Counted from the stretch's first letter, positions 18,101-25,062 are shown. The stretch is DNA of 27,982 nt from an uncultured Lachnospiraceae bacterium (GCA_946631935.1 CAMPAP010000044.1:1-27982), one strand, 5' to 3'. Notes: generated from the letters alone by a model not told the origin. Numbers and translations are program-made.

Positions 18101-18324
18101 TCGGATGCTGGTCTTTTAGAAGCATTTGAACGGGATGCACCATTTCCGGAAGATCTTGTTCCTCTGCCGGATGAGTTACCTGCGCCGTTTCCTGAAGATC
18201 TTGCTCCGCTTCCACCCCGGCCGCTCCTGCCGGAAGCCTGACGGGATGATCCCGCTGCTGCCCGGGAAGAGGATCTGCTCCTTTTATTTAAATCTCTGAA
18301 ATTATCATCTATCTTCTGAGCCAT
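15142..18324 (-). CDS. ftsK: FtsK/SpoIIIE-type DNA translocase with long low-complexity linker
   Basis: A 1060-residue membrane-anchored DNA pump that moves chromosomes through the closing septum. Residues 14-75 are a Ser/Gly/Arg-rich tail, and about four membrane helices lie between 84 and 235. A charged, disordered linker runs to about 560. The motor carries GTTGSGKSVCVNTL (Walker A, about 684-697) and IIIDELADLM (Walker B, about 813-822). A 12-serine hinge, written in mixed codons, then leads to the gamma winged helix that reads orienting sequences (GLYIIRSGKASIGYLQRV). It is longer than the roughly 790 residues of SpoIIIE, mainly because of the N-terminal tail and linker. I cannot decide between vegetative FtsK and sporulation SpoIIIE. 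It lies 8 bp after the polytopic GT-like gene. Confidence 0.95.
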   Translation of the reverse strand: MAQKIDDNFRDLNKRSRSSSRAAAGSSRQASGRSGRGGSGARSSGNGAGNSSGRGTRSSGNGASRSNASKRPASDTAYYEEDAYVAILRIVITVGIALFLTLCCMGMCGSIGAAISGFLFGAFGFPAYVTPAFISFLIIWYIYASEDDDILPIRFTGCILLYLVIGMLSDMIGGATFKLDKYNVGDIYKICSEGKCGGGVVSGSLSYALNTGIGTVGEVVICLLVLILSLFAINRQFFTMFFKNLFFRISDRSGEFVRNGMERAERRRQISDSDDTDDPLLLPYDEGAETEYDETDDPGAAYEDEGSDSLVPTVTEKMQGERRASSAGKEPVNGVIANFVKGHNRKKQEDRIRREEAKKVREETEDAEGILDVRKAPREKNPFEKTHTGEMHEMSYFEDENEEVCCDDDPADMSAGDTSYEASDEDQYEESLRGTWADPAKRPGGMRRTEEETSAYPGPVFEIPKSVIPVRSDHRIVSTKDNGEDDLPDDSGEDIKAAATSIDEHKNETVQKSSAPETVPAKSSPAARKSGGRFKYVPPSLELLKKGQVSSKSADKEISSVQSKLVETLASFGIDAQMGPYSQGPTVTRYELTVSSGTKLSRIVNLSDEIKMALAATDIRIEAPIPGKSAIGIEVPNSSAVPVFLGDLLSSQEFKKSDATLSFAVGKDIEGRTVVSNIRKFPHILIAGTTGSGKSVCVNTLVLSLLYKSSPEDVQLILVDPKVVELKVYNGIPHLPFNVITKPKAAAEMLKWAVLEMERRYRLFADRGVRDIDGFNQYVADVNGGRRDPEPVDVHEESESLHPELHKLPAIVIIIDELADLMMVAAKEVEESICRLAQLARAAGMHLVVATQRPSVDVITGLIKANMPSRLAFAVSSGVDSRTILDQVGAEKLLGKGDMLFYPQGKMKPDRLQGAFVSDEEVGRVTAYLRDKVSSDERFHNPLENVDGIDNLKKTIKDIEAGIDVTPSSSSSSSSSSSSGGVFGDDLFEEAGLYIIRSGKASIGYLQRVLKIGFNRAARIMDELADNGVVGQEQGTKPRDILMTEDMFTAYIAQKTSSGE

Positions 18325-18332
18325 AAAATACC

Positions 18333-20402
18333 TTAAACATCAAAATCATCATCATCCGAAACGGCAATATCATAATCCGATTCGGACGGGGACAGCTGAG
18401 TCCTGAATTCCATCTCCTTATGTTCGGTCTTTCTGACGGGATGGGGAATCGGATTATCCAAAAGGACCACACCGTTTTCATCGACTCTTGGAGAAGGAGC
18501 TGCAACAGTCGTTTCAGCCTTTACGGCTTCTTTATTCAACTCTTTACTGTTATCTTTGCTGTCCTCTTTAATACTTTCTTTTGTGTTTTCAATAATATTT
18601 TCTTTATTTTTCTCTTCCTGCTTTTTGGCATTTTCCCTTGCCCACTGACCGGGCATTCTGCGGTACTCAGGCTTAAGCTGGGGTTTCTTATAAACATAAG
18701 CACCTGTGCCGGACGAAGATTTTTCGGCAGGCTTTTCGGAAGGCTCTTCTTTTTTCTCAGGTGCTTTTGAACTTTCGGAAAGTGCGGAGCCGGTCAAAGG
18801 AATATCTTCCTGCTTTTTACCGGTATCGGCAGAACCGGAAACGGAAGAACCGGGAACCGAACCACCGGGTACGGGGATCTTGATCGCATCGAAGGAACCA
18901 AGATCATAAGAATTATCATTTCCTGCTTTATGATCGTTATCCGAAGGTGCATCTGACGAATCAGGCCGGGCTGCAGATGCCTGTACAGATGCCTGTGCGG
19001 GTTTTGTCTGAGGCGCAGGTGCCTGTGCAGGTGCTGTCTGAGGCGCAGGTGCCTGTTCAGTCGAAGAAGCGGGGATGTCAAGGCTAACTTCTTCAGGCAG
19101 GGTCATCTCATCCGGACTGAGTCCCTGAGGTACATAGCCCTCATCCGGATAAGAAACATCATTGTCGATCTCTGCACCACCCTTAAACAGATCTCCCGTA
19201 AACACGGCAGGGAAAAGCTCTCTTAAAGAGATTCCGGTAAAGAGCGCACAGAAAGTATACAAAAGGCATCTTCCGTCATTTTCCAGATAGTAAAGTCCGA
19301 AATTATTGATCAGAAGAATGATGATGGTCGAAAAAATAAGAACAGCCTTTGTGTCATCATCCGAAAAGAATGTAATAAAAACACCTAAACTTACTATGAT
19401 AGCCATTATGAAAATCTCGGTATAGGAAGTCATATATGAAAAACCGAGAGTAAAATCATCTGCGGGAAAATATCTTGAAAAGATGGCGCCGATAACATGA
19501 ATGGGATTTGAAGAACTGACAATTCCGTCAACGATCACGATGATAACAAAACCCGCAACCGAAGAAAGGAATGTGAGCAGTGTCTTAAATGCCCTTAAAG
19601 AAAAGGCGGAATCTTCATTGCCTTTGACAAAGAACATCATTCCGGCCAAAAAAGGAAGAAGAACAAATCCCGTGATATCGACATATATACTGAGGGCGAT
19701 CATGATACCTGACAAAATGCAGGACACCATCTTCCCTTCTTTTGCGGGAACCGCAAAGCTGAGGGCAAAGACAGCTGCCATTATAAAGAAAAATGAAATG
19801 GTCCTGGAATTCAAGGTAAGAGCTTCATAAACGGAAAAGCCCGATACAGTCCAGAAAAACGCAAAACAAAGCGCAGGGACATTACCGAGAAGTTTTCTGA
19901 ATCCGATAAATCCGAAGCAGACAGCAAAAAGCTGAAGAATGCAATTGATTATGGCCGCAACGTATATCCTGTTTCCAAAAAGAAAGAATACCGCATGCAG
20001 CACCTGGACATAAAATTCATCGGCAGGATGCACATAATGGGGAACCGTATTTCCCGTAACCTTTGCGATCTCGAAATATGCATTTCCTCCGAGGCCGCTC
20101 CACATATAAGTAAGACATCTGAAACAGACAGAAGCAAGCATTGTGAAGGTAAATATCACAACGCTGATATATTTTCCCTTGTCGGAAAAACTCTTCAGAA
20201 AATCAAGTGTTGATGTATAGGATAAAAGCTTATAGAGCAGAAGCCCCAAAAGAGCGCATACAGCAAAAAACACAAGCGCATAAACAGGGGCAAAACCAAA
20301 AAGTTCGGATACATCATAAAAAACAAGCAGACTAAGCGTACTTGCCATAAGGACATAAAGGATGTTTGTTACAATGGAAAACTTACTTTTGAACAGTATC
20401 AT
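18333..20402 (-). CDS. polytopic GT-C-like membrane protein with long disordered tail
   Basis: A 689-residue protein. Residues 1 to about 400 hold roughly 11 hydrophobic segments. The first large loop contains NAYFEIAKVTG and HYVHPADEFY, placed like the catalytic acidic loop of GT-C enzymes (ArnT/PMT type). Residues from about 410 to the end are a hydrophilic tail. It is first Pro/Ala/Gln-rich with an in-frame repeat (APAPQTAPAQ, APAPQTKPAQ), then Lys/Glu/Asn/Ser-rich (ENTKESIKEDSKDNSKELNK), and ends acidic (DYDIAVSDDDDFDV). The gene overlaps the GT2 gene by 20 bp, and such GT2 enzymes commonly make a polyprenyl-phosphate sugar for a GT-C partner. I therefore infer transfer of a sugar to a cell-surface acceptor. 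No specific acceptor or sugar can be named, and the enzyme assignment is tentative. Confidence 0.55.
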   Translation of the reverse strand: MILFKSKFSIVTNILYVLMASTLSLLVFYDVSELFGFAPVYALVFFAVCALLGLLLYKLLSYTSTLDFLKSFSDKGKYISVVIFTFTMLASVCFRCLTYMWSGLGGNAYFEIAKVTGNTVPHYVHPADEFYVQVLHAVFFLFGNRIYVAAIINCILQLFAVCFGFIGFRKLLGNVPALCFAFFWTVSGFSVYEALTLNSRTISFFFIMAAVFALSFAVPAKEGKMVSCILSGIMIALSIYVDITGFVLLPFLAGMMFFVKGNEDSAFSLRAFKTLLTFLSSVAGFVIIVIVDGIVSSSNPIHVIGAIFSRYFPADDFTLGFSYMTSYTEIFIMAIIVSLGVFITFFSDDDTKAVLIFSTIIILLINNFGLYYLENDGRCLLYTFCALFTGISLRELFPAVFTGDLFKGGAEIDNDVSYPDEGYVPQGLSPDEMTLPEEVSLDIPASSTEQAPAPQTAPAQAPAPQTKPAQASVQASAARPDSSDAPSDNDHKAGNDNSYDLGSFDAIKIPVPGGSVPGSSVSGSADTGKKQEDIPLTGSALSESSKAPEKKEEPSEKPAEKSSSGTGAYVYKKPQLKPEYRRMPGQWARENAKKQEEKNKENIIENTKESIKEDSKDNSKELNKEAVKAETTVAAPSPRVDENGVVLLDNPIPHPVRKTEHKEMEFRTQLSPSESDYDIAVSDDDDFDV
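19005..19056 (-). repeat. 30-bp in-frame tandem repeat, about 1.7 copies
   Basis: Two copies of a unit with a 30-bp period; the first 22 bp of the second copy (19035-19056) are identical to 19005-19026. Being a multiple of three, it encodes the duplicated APAPQ-type decapeptide in the tail of the polytopic GT-like protein. A shorter 12-bp duplication (CAGATGCCTGT) lies just to the left at about 18973-18995. Copy number could vary by slippage without breaking the frame. Confidence 0.8.
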
Positions 20403-21345
20403 CAGTCAAAACCTTCTCAATGTTATATCTCGGTCTGTGTTTCACTTCAATGTATGTCTTGCCCACATACTTGCCTACAAGTCCTATGGCAAGAAGCTGC
20501 ATTCCCCCAAGGAACCATATGGAAATGATGAGTGAAGTCCAGCCCGGCTGTACATTACCGGTGAAAAATGAAACAAGGGCATATATAAGAGCAATAAAAG
20601 ACAAAAAGATTATCACTATGCCGCTTGTCAGGATAAGATCTATGGGTCTTGTGGAAAAAGATGAAATACCGTCAAATGCAAGAGCAAGCATCTTCTTCAA
20701 AGGATACTTTGAAACTCCGGCGGCTCTTTCTTTTCTGTCATAGTAAACACAGTCATTCTTATATCCGATAAGAGGAACTATGCCTCTTAAGAAAAGATTA
20801 TATTCACTGTATTTTTCAAATTCCTTAAGAGCACGGCTGCTCATAAGTCTGAAATCCGCATGGTTATAAACTGTCTTTACACCCATTTTGGCCATGAGCT
20901 TATAAAAAGACTGTGCCGTAAATCTCTTGAAAAAGGTATCGGTCTTGCGCTCTTTTCTGACGCCGTATACGATATCGCATCCTTCATGATACTTATCTAC
21001 CATTTGCTCGATAACGGATACATCGTCCTGAAGATCGGCATCGATGGAGATGGAAATGTCACAAAGATCGGCAGCAGTATGAAGACCTGCGGTAAGGGCA
21101 TACTGATGACCCACATTCCTTGCGAGCTTGACTCCGAAGACGCTTCCGGGGAACTTTGAATGTTCTTTTTCTATAAGTTCCCAGGTCTTATCGGAACTTC
21201 CGTCATTAACAAAAAGGATGAAACTGAATTTTGAGATCTTATTCTTTTCTATCAGATCGTTAAGAACGCCCCTGAGAGCCTCTGAAGACATCTCAAGGAC
21301 TTCTTCTTCGTTATAACAGGGAACAACAATCGCAAGACGTTCCAT
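20383..21345 (-). CDS. family 2 glycosyltransferase, DPM1/GtrB-like, membrane-anchored
   Basis: A 320-residue GT2 enzyme. The nucleotide-sugar fold starts with LAIVVPCYNEEEVLEMS, and the metal-binding DxD is in SISIDADLQDD at about 97-107. After residue 230 two membrane helices follow (ILTSGIVIIFLSFIALIYAL and IISIWFLGGMQLLAIGLVG), ending with KYVGKTYIEVKHRPRYNIEKV, the usual end of the polyprenol-phosphate sugar transferases (GtrB, DPM1, YkoT). The enzyme likely transfers glucose, mannose or GlcNAc to undecaprenyl phosphate at the inner membrane face; which sugar cannot be read from the sequence. It lies 51 bp downstream of yebC and overlaps the polytopic partner by 20 bp. Confidence 0.88.
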   Translation of the reverse strand: MERLAIVVPCYNEEEVLEMSSEALRGVLNDLIEKNKISKFSFILFVNDGSSDKTWELIEKEHSKFPGSVFGVKLARNVGHQYALTAGLHTAADLCDISISIDADLQDDVSVIEQMVDKYHEGCDIVYGVRKERKTDTFFKRFTAQSFYKLMAKMGVKTVYNHADFRLMSSRALKEFEKYSEYNLFLRGIVPLIGYKNDCVYYDRKERAAGVSKYPLKKMLALAFDGISSFSTRPIDLILTSGIVIIFLSFIALIYALVSFFTGNVQPGWTSLIISIWFLGGMQLLAIGLVGKYVGKTYIEVKHRPRYNIEKVLTDDTVQK

Positions 21346-21396
21346 ATCCTACCCCTTTAATCAAAAGATCCGGACTTAAAAGTTACGGTTAAAAGA

Positions 21397-22125
21397 TCAC
21401 TCGTCCCAGTTGTGGTAAACAGCCTGGACATCATCATCGTCATCAAGAAGATCAAGGATCCTGTTGAGCATTTTTATATCGTCGTCACTCTTAAGCTCCA
21501 CATAGTTCTGAGGGATCATAGTAACCTCAGCACTGAGCATGGGAATTCCGGCATCTGTGAGCTTTTTGTTGACTTCATCAAAGGAATCGGGATCGGTAAG
21601 GATCTCATAGCTGTCATCCTCTTCATTAAAATCCTCAGCTCCCGCATCAAGAGCGGTCATCATAAGATCATCGGCAGACATGGAGACTTCTTCCTTATCG
21701 ATGATGATCTGACCCTTTTTGTCAAACATGAAGGAAACGCAGCCTGGAGTTCCGACGTTTCCGCCGCCCTTGGTAAAAGCAGCCCTGACGTTTGCTGCGG
21801 TACGATTCTTGTTATCGGTAAGAGTATCAACGATTATTGCGATTCCGGAAGGACCGTATCCTTCGTAGGTAATATATTCGTAGTTGACATTTCCGCCTTC
21901 ACCGGCTGCCTTCTTAATACCGCGCTCGATGGTGTCGTTGGGCATATTATTGGCCTTTGCCTTGGCAATTACGGTTGCAAGCTTGAAGTTGTTGGAAGGA
22001 TCGGGGCCGCCTTCTTTTACGGCAACTGCGATCTCACGGCCTATGATGGTAAAGATCTTACCCTTGGCTGCATCATTCTTCTCTTTTTTGTGCTTGATGT
22101 TTGCAAATTTTGAATGTCCTGACAT
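21397..22125 (-). CDS. yebC: YebC/PmpR family protein
   Basis: A 242-residue protein beginning MSGHSKFANIKHKKEKNDAAKGK, the family hallmark, with the conserved YEGYGPSGIAIIVDTLTDN at about 104-122 and KGGGNVGTPGCVSFMF further on. The family was long described as transcriptional regulators; newer work ties YebC-type proteins to relief of ribosome stalling at proline-rich sequences. I cannot choose between these from the sequence. The C-terminus is acidic (LDDDDDVQAVYHNWDE). A promoter with an extended -10 box lies 51-80 bp upstream, and GAGG precedes the ATG by 7 bases. It is the first gene of the long leftward run. Confidence 0.95.
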   Translation of the reverse strand: MSGHSKFANIKHKKEKNDAAKGKIFTIIGREIAVAVKEGGPDPSNNFKLATVIAKAKANNMPNDTIERGIKKAAGEGGNVNYEYITYEGYGPSGIAIIVDTLTDNKNRTAANVRAAFTKGGGNVGTPGCVSFMFDKKGQIIIDKEEVSMSADDLMMTALDAGAEDFNEEDDSYEILTDPDSFDEVNKKLTDAGIPMLSAEVTMIPQNYVELKSDDDIKMLNRILDLLDDDDDVQAVYHNWDE

Positions 22126-22175
22126 GTTTTAACCTCACAATTTCTCTTAATCTGTTACACAATCATAATCAACAT

Positions 22176-22205
22176 ATTTTACCATGAATTATGGCTTCAA
22201 GTAAA
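22176..22205 (-). promoter_or_regulatory. candidate sigma-A promoter of yebC
   Basis: Reading leftward, TTTACT (22205-22200) is a 4/6 match to the -35 box, followed by an 18-base spacer and TAAAAT (22181-22176), a 5/6 match to the -10 box. TGG directly before the -10 gives an extended -10 element. Transcription would start near 22169, leaving a leader of about 44 bases. I see no hairpin-plus-U-tract terminator in the 97 bp between alr and yebC, so read-through from the rex-alr operon is also possible. Confidence 0.6.
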
Positions 22206-22222
22206 GAAAACATCGGCTTTTT

Positions 22223-23422
22223 TCACGTTCTCGAAAGGGTCAGAACCGGTTTTTTATCAAGAAGATAAACCCTGGGGATCCTTGCACCTATAAGGCACAC
22301 AAGTTCATAATTAAAACGGCCTGACTTTTCGCCCAGCTCTTCGGCAGAAATAGTCTCATTTCCGTCAGAACCGATAAGAGTTACCTTCTCTCCCGCACAG
22401 ATACCGGAAATATGGGAAACATCTATCATAAACTGGTCCATGCAAATACGTCCAAGTATCGGACATCTTACACCCTTAACGATGACTTCTCCTTTTCCCG
22501 TAAGGAGTCTGGGGTAACCGTCTCCGTAGCCAAGAGGAACCGTGGCCACCGTCATTTCCTTATCTGCGGTAAAAAGCCCGCCGTAGCTGATGCTGGTCCC
22601 TGCTTTAACCTTTTTTACGTAGGTTATCGTACTGAAAAGACTCAAAGCCGGTTTAAGTCCGAATCTTCGGATATCCACCTCATCAGAAGGAGCAAGACCG
22701 TACATTGTGATGCCGGCTCTTGCCGCATCAAAATACGATTCCGGGATCTTGAGGATTGCCGCAGAGTTTGAAATATGCTTAACAGGTATTTCAATCCCCT
22801 CCTCATTGAGCATGTGCAAAAAATCCTTAAAGCGTTTTAGCTGTAAGGATGCTGCTGTTTTATCTTCTTCATCAGCTCTTGCAAAATGTGAAAACATGCC
22901 CTCAACGGTTATGTTTTCGCACTCTGTAGCTTTTTTCACAAATAAAAGGCCTTCTTCGTCCGGCGTAATGCCGATCCTGCCCATGCCGGTATCCACAGCG
23001 ATATGTACCAGAGCCTTCTTACCGGCTTTTTTTGCTGCAGCATCCAGTTTTTCAAGGGACTCTGTGCTGAAAACTGTGATCCTGACATCATTTTCTATCA
23101 GCTCTTTATAGCTGTAGTCAAAAGAATACCCGAGAATAAGTATATCCTTTAAAATGCCCTCTTCCCTGAGTTCCATTGCTTCCTCAGGGGTTGCCACAGC
23201 ATATCCCCGGACGCATTCTTCCGATTCCAGAGCCTTTGCTATGGGAATGCTTCCGTGACCGTAACCGTTTGTCTTAATGACAGCGTAAAACTTCATCCCG
23301 TCATTTAACAGTTCGTACATCTTATGGAGATTGTATTTTATGGCGTCAAGATCAATGACCGCCATTCCCCTTTTATATCTTTCAATATTCTCTTCTATAT
23401 GTTCACCTGTCTGATGCCACAT
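22223..23422 (-). CDS. alr: alanine racemase
   Basis: A 399-residue PLP enzyme making D-alanine for peptidoglycan. The PLP lysine is K50 in AVIKTNGYGHG; many relatives have KADAYGHG here, so TNG is a mild variant. The second catalytic base is Y280 in ISYGGLFTA, and the C-terminal domain carries LGYGDGYPRLL and GRICMDQFMIDVSHI. About 19 residues precede the usual AVIDLDAI start. An internal ATG there has its purine run only one base away, so I keep the ATG at 23422, which follows TAAGGAGAG at a rather long spacing of about 15 bases. It lies 19 bp after the coiled-coil protein gene. Confidence 0.95.
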   Translation of the reverse strand: MWHQTGEHIEENIERYKRGMAVIDLDAIKYNLHKMYELLNDGMKFYAVIKTNGYGHGSIPIAKALESEECVRGYAVATPEEAMELREEGILKDILILGYSFDYSYKELIENDVRITVFSTESLEKLDAAAKKAGKKALVHIAVDTGMGRIGITPDEEGLLFVKKATECENITVEGMFSHFARADEEDKTAASLQLKRFKDFLHMLNEEGIEIPVKHISNSAAILKIPESYFDAARAGITMYGLAPSDEVDIRRFGLKPALSLFSTITYVKKVKAGTSISYGGLFTADKEMTVATVPLGYGDGYPRLLTGKGEVIVKGVRCPILGRICMDQFMIDVSHISGICAGEKVTLIGSDGNETISAEELGEKSGRFNYELVCLIGARIPRVYLLDKKPVLTLSRT

Positions 23423-23441
23423 TTTATCTTAAGCACTCTCC

Positions 23442-24131
23442 TTACGCCTGTTTTTCTTCTTTTTTATCTTTCTGCTTTTTTTCTTCGGCAATCTCCTGAG
23501 CGGTCTTTGGATGCTTTTCTTCGGGATTGTATCTCATGTCAAAAAGATCCACCACCTCGGCTCCGAAAATATCATGCATATACTTGTAGATCTCGTGGTT
23601 TTTGGCTTCTTTTTCCTGCTTTCTTATGAGGTTTTTCTTAAGCTCGATCCTGACTGACCTGATCCACTCCTCAAGTTCTTCGATTTCATCGGTATTTTCC
23701 TGCATGGTCTCATAACAGTGCTTCATGGTTGTAAGAAGGAGCTGTTTGTTGACGGCATCTATCTGACGCGGAAGATCCATTATCTCATCTTCATACCCAT
23801 CAAGTTTGTCATTGCATTCCTTAAGAAGCCTTTTGTTCTCCTCGATCTTGTCATGGGCATCGGAGGATCCGCCCTGCTGGTCATCCTTTAAAGAGACTAT
23901 CTCATCCATCAGGCGTCTTTTTACTTTTTTGATCTCTTTAGTCTCGGTATTGATCTTGCCCTGCCTTTTTAAAAGCTCATTAAGCTTTTTTTCATTGGTC
24001 TTAATATCCTCATCTCCCACTTTGCCAAGGAGGTGATACCATTTATTGTCAAGTGTCAGGGCAGGGATATCCTTACCTGTCAGTGAATCGGTAAATTTTT
24101 CAGTTTTCTTTTCAGACGAATGCTTCCCCAC
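23442..24131 (-). CDS. coiled-coil protein of unknown function between rex and alr
   Basis: A 229-residue, highly charged, soluble protein with no signal peptide or membrane segment. Long heptad-like stretches rich in Lys, Glu and Leu at about 40-185 (for example KKLNELLKRQGKINTETK and NTDEIEELEEWIRSVRIEL) predict a coiled coil. A conserved-looking C-terminal motif (HEIYKYMHDIFGAEVVDLFDMRYNP) follows, then a lysine/glutamate tail. I do not recognise the family. It starts with GTG at 24131, 8 bases after AAGGAAGG, and that start lies 20 bp inside rex, so its translation is coupled to the redox repressor. A role as a Rex partner is possible but there is no direct evidence for it. Confidence 0.75.
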   Translation of the reverse strand: MGKHSSEKKTEKFTDSLTGKDIPALTLDNKWYHLLGKVGDEDIKTNEKKLNELLKRQGKINTETKEIKKVKRRLMDEIVSLKDDQQGGSSDAHDKIEENKRLLKECNDKLDGYEDEIMDLPRQIDAVNKQLLLTTMKHCYETMQENTDEIEELEEWIRSVRIELKKNLIRKQEKEAKNHEIYKYMHDIFGAEVVDLFDMRYNPEEKHPKTAQEIAEEKKQKDKKEEKQA

Positions 24132-24777
24132 CTTCTGATCCTTCCTTATTCTTGTTATAGCTGGAGATATTGTATGAAAGCTTCATCAGCGAGTCGGACA
24201 AATGAACATTTTCAACCTGTACATTTTCCGGCACATCAAGATCCACATGGGCAAAATTCCATATCGCCTTGATACCGTTTTCAACCAAAACCTTGGAGAC
24301 CAAAACAGCTCCCTCTTTTGGAATGGTAAGCACGGCGATATCAATATCATTTTCCTTTATGAATGAAGGCAGATCCTCCATGGGCATAACCTTTACATCC
24401 CTTACCATCGTTCCGTAAAGCTTTGGATTCTGGTCAAATACTCCCTTCAGGATAAAACCTCTTTTTTCAAAATTAAGATAGCCCCCAAGGGCTTTCCCAA
24501 GGTTACCGGCTCCAATTATGACAAAATTATACTGTTTTTCAAGTCCAAGGATCTTGCTGATCTCGGAATACAGAAAATCAACATTATAGCCGTATCCCTG
24601 CTGTCCGAAACCGCCGAAATTATTGAGATCCTGGCGGATCTGCGATGCGGTGACCTTCATCATCGCACTAAGTTCGGAGGAACTTATCCTTTCAACATTC
24701 TTGTCCTTAAGCTCTCCAAGATATCTCAGATACCTTGGAAGCCTTCCGATAACTGCCTGTGAAATATCTTTATCCAA
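24112..24777 (-). CDS. rex: Rex, NADH-sensing transcriptional repressor
   Basis: A 221-residue Rex protein. The N-terminal winged helix starts QAVIGRLPRYLRYLGEL and includes the recognition segment TASQIRQDLNNFGGFG (about 43-58). The Rossmann domain has VIIGAGNLGKALGGYL (about 86-101) for NADH. Rex represses fermentation and NADH-oxidation genes until NADH rises. The start codon is TTG at 24777: no ATG lies nearby, and AGAGG sits about 8 bases upstream, inside the right-hand copy of the hairpin repeat. A Rex-like operator overlaps its -35 box, suggesting autorepression. It is first in an operon with the coiled-coil protein and alr. Confidence 0.95.
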   Translation of the reverse strand: MDKDISQAVIGRLPRYLRYLGELKDKNVERISSSELSAMMKVTASQIRQDLNNFGGFGQQGYGYNVDFLYSEISKILGLEKQYNFVIIGAGNLGKALGGYLNFEKRGFILKGVFDQNPKLYGTMVRDVKVMPMEDLPSFIKENDIDIAVLTIPKEGAVLVSKVLVENGIKAIWNFAHVDLDVPENVQVENVHLSDSLMKLSYNISSYNKNKEGSEGGEAFV

Positions 24778-24781
24778 AATA

Positions 24782-24877
24782 GGAACCTCTATTCTGCCGC
24801 TTTAGCGGCATTTATTAGGTGCGCGATAGCGAAGCTTTCGCCGGAACCTCAATTCTGCCGCTTTAGCGGCATTCATT
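24782..24877. repeat. duplicated 35-bp element with GCCGC hairpin in the rex leader
   Basis: Copies at 24782-24816 and 24843-24877 differ at 2 of 35 positions and are 61 bp apart. Each contains the perfect palindrome TGCCGCTTTAGCGGCA (24795-24810 and 24856-24871). Similarity continues weakly to TGCGC at 24820 and 24881. On the rex transcript each copy ends in GAGGTTCC, and in the gene-proximal copy that GAGG is the apparent ribosome-binding site of rex. Only two copies occur in this window, so this is not a CRISPR array; a dispersed repeat family is possible. Confidence 0.85.
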
Positions 24878-24929
24878 CAATGCGCATATACCTGTATCAT
24901 CCTGCAAATGCACAGACCAAATCCAATAT

Positions 24930-24959
24930 ATTTTACATTATCTGTTAAAATATTGTCAA
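24930..24959 (-). promoter_or_regulatory. candidate rex promoter
   Basis: Reading leftward, TTGACA (24959-24954) matches the sigma-A -35 box exactly, and after an 18-base spacer TAAAAT (24935-24930) matches the -10 box at 5 of 6 positions. Transcription would start near 24923, giving a leader of about 147 bases that contains both hairpin repeats. The -35 lies within the candidate Rex operator. Confidence 0.7.
24942..24959. promoter_or_regulatory. candidate Rex operator
   Basis: The 18 bp CTGTTAAAATATTGTCAA agrees with the clostridial Rex site TTGTTAA-N4-TTAACAA at 11 of 14 defined positions (consensus from memory). It sits inside a larger inverted repeat, TATCTGTT (24939-24946) and AACAGATA (24959-24966). 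It covers the -35 box of rex and would also cover the -35 of the weaker rightward promoter, so binding could repress both directions. Confidence 0.55.
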
Positions 24960-25046
24960 ACAGATAAAGAGTGGTAAAAACCGCGTAATTTCAAGGATTT
25001 TTTTCAAATATTCCCGTCAATTGAGCATTTATTTTTTTGCCGGATA

Positions 25047-25055
25047 TGATATACT
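25047..25055 (+). promoter_or_regulatory. extended -10 element next to the ABC-F start codon
   Basis: TGATATACT is an extended -10 box (TG-n-TATACT, 5/6 to TATAAT). The expected transcription start, about 6-8 bases after the box, coincides with 25061-25063, that is, at or just before the ATG. No good -35 lies at 16-18 bp; TTGAGC at 25021 is 23 bp away. The result would be a leaderless or nearly leaderless mRNA. Confidence 0.45.
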
Positions 25056-25062
25056 TTTGTAC

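Larger units (their letters stand above)
24778..25062. other. divergent intergenic region between rex and the ABC-F gene
   Basis: This 285-bp stretch contains no supported gene. From left to right it holds two 35-bp direct repeats each with a perfect hairpin, a small GCGAA/TTCGC hairpin between them (24829-24841), the leftward rex promoter, an inverted repeat with a Rex-like operator, an alternative weak rightward promoter (TTGTCA 24953-24958, then TGG and TAAAAA 24975-24980), and an extended -10 box close to the ABC-F start. Confidence 0.8.

Noticed and set aside
21412..22113. A 233-codon open frame on the plus strand opposite yebC.
   Set aside because: It mirrors yebC, whose protein is strongly conserved and has a promoter and ribosome-binding site. 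The antisense translation shows no family features.
22126..22222. A terminator between alr and yebC.
   Set aside because: No stem followed by a U-tract was found in the transcribed direction; only a short palindrome overlapping the promoter spacer.
24782..24877. Repeats as a minimal CRISPR array.
   Set aside because: There are only two copies, each repeat holds a strong hairpin, there is a single 26-bp interval, and no cas gene is present.
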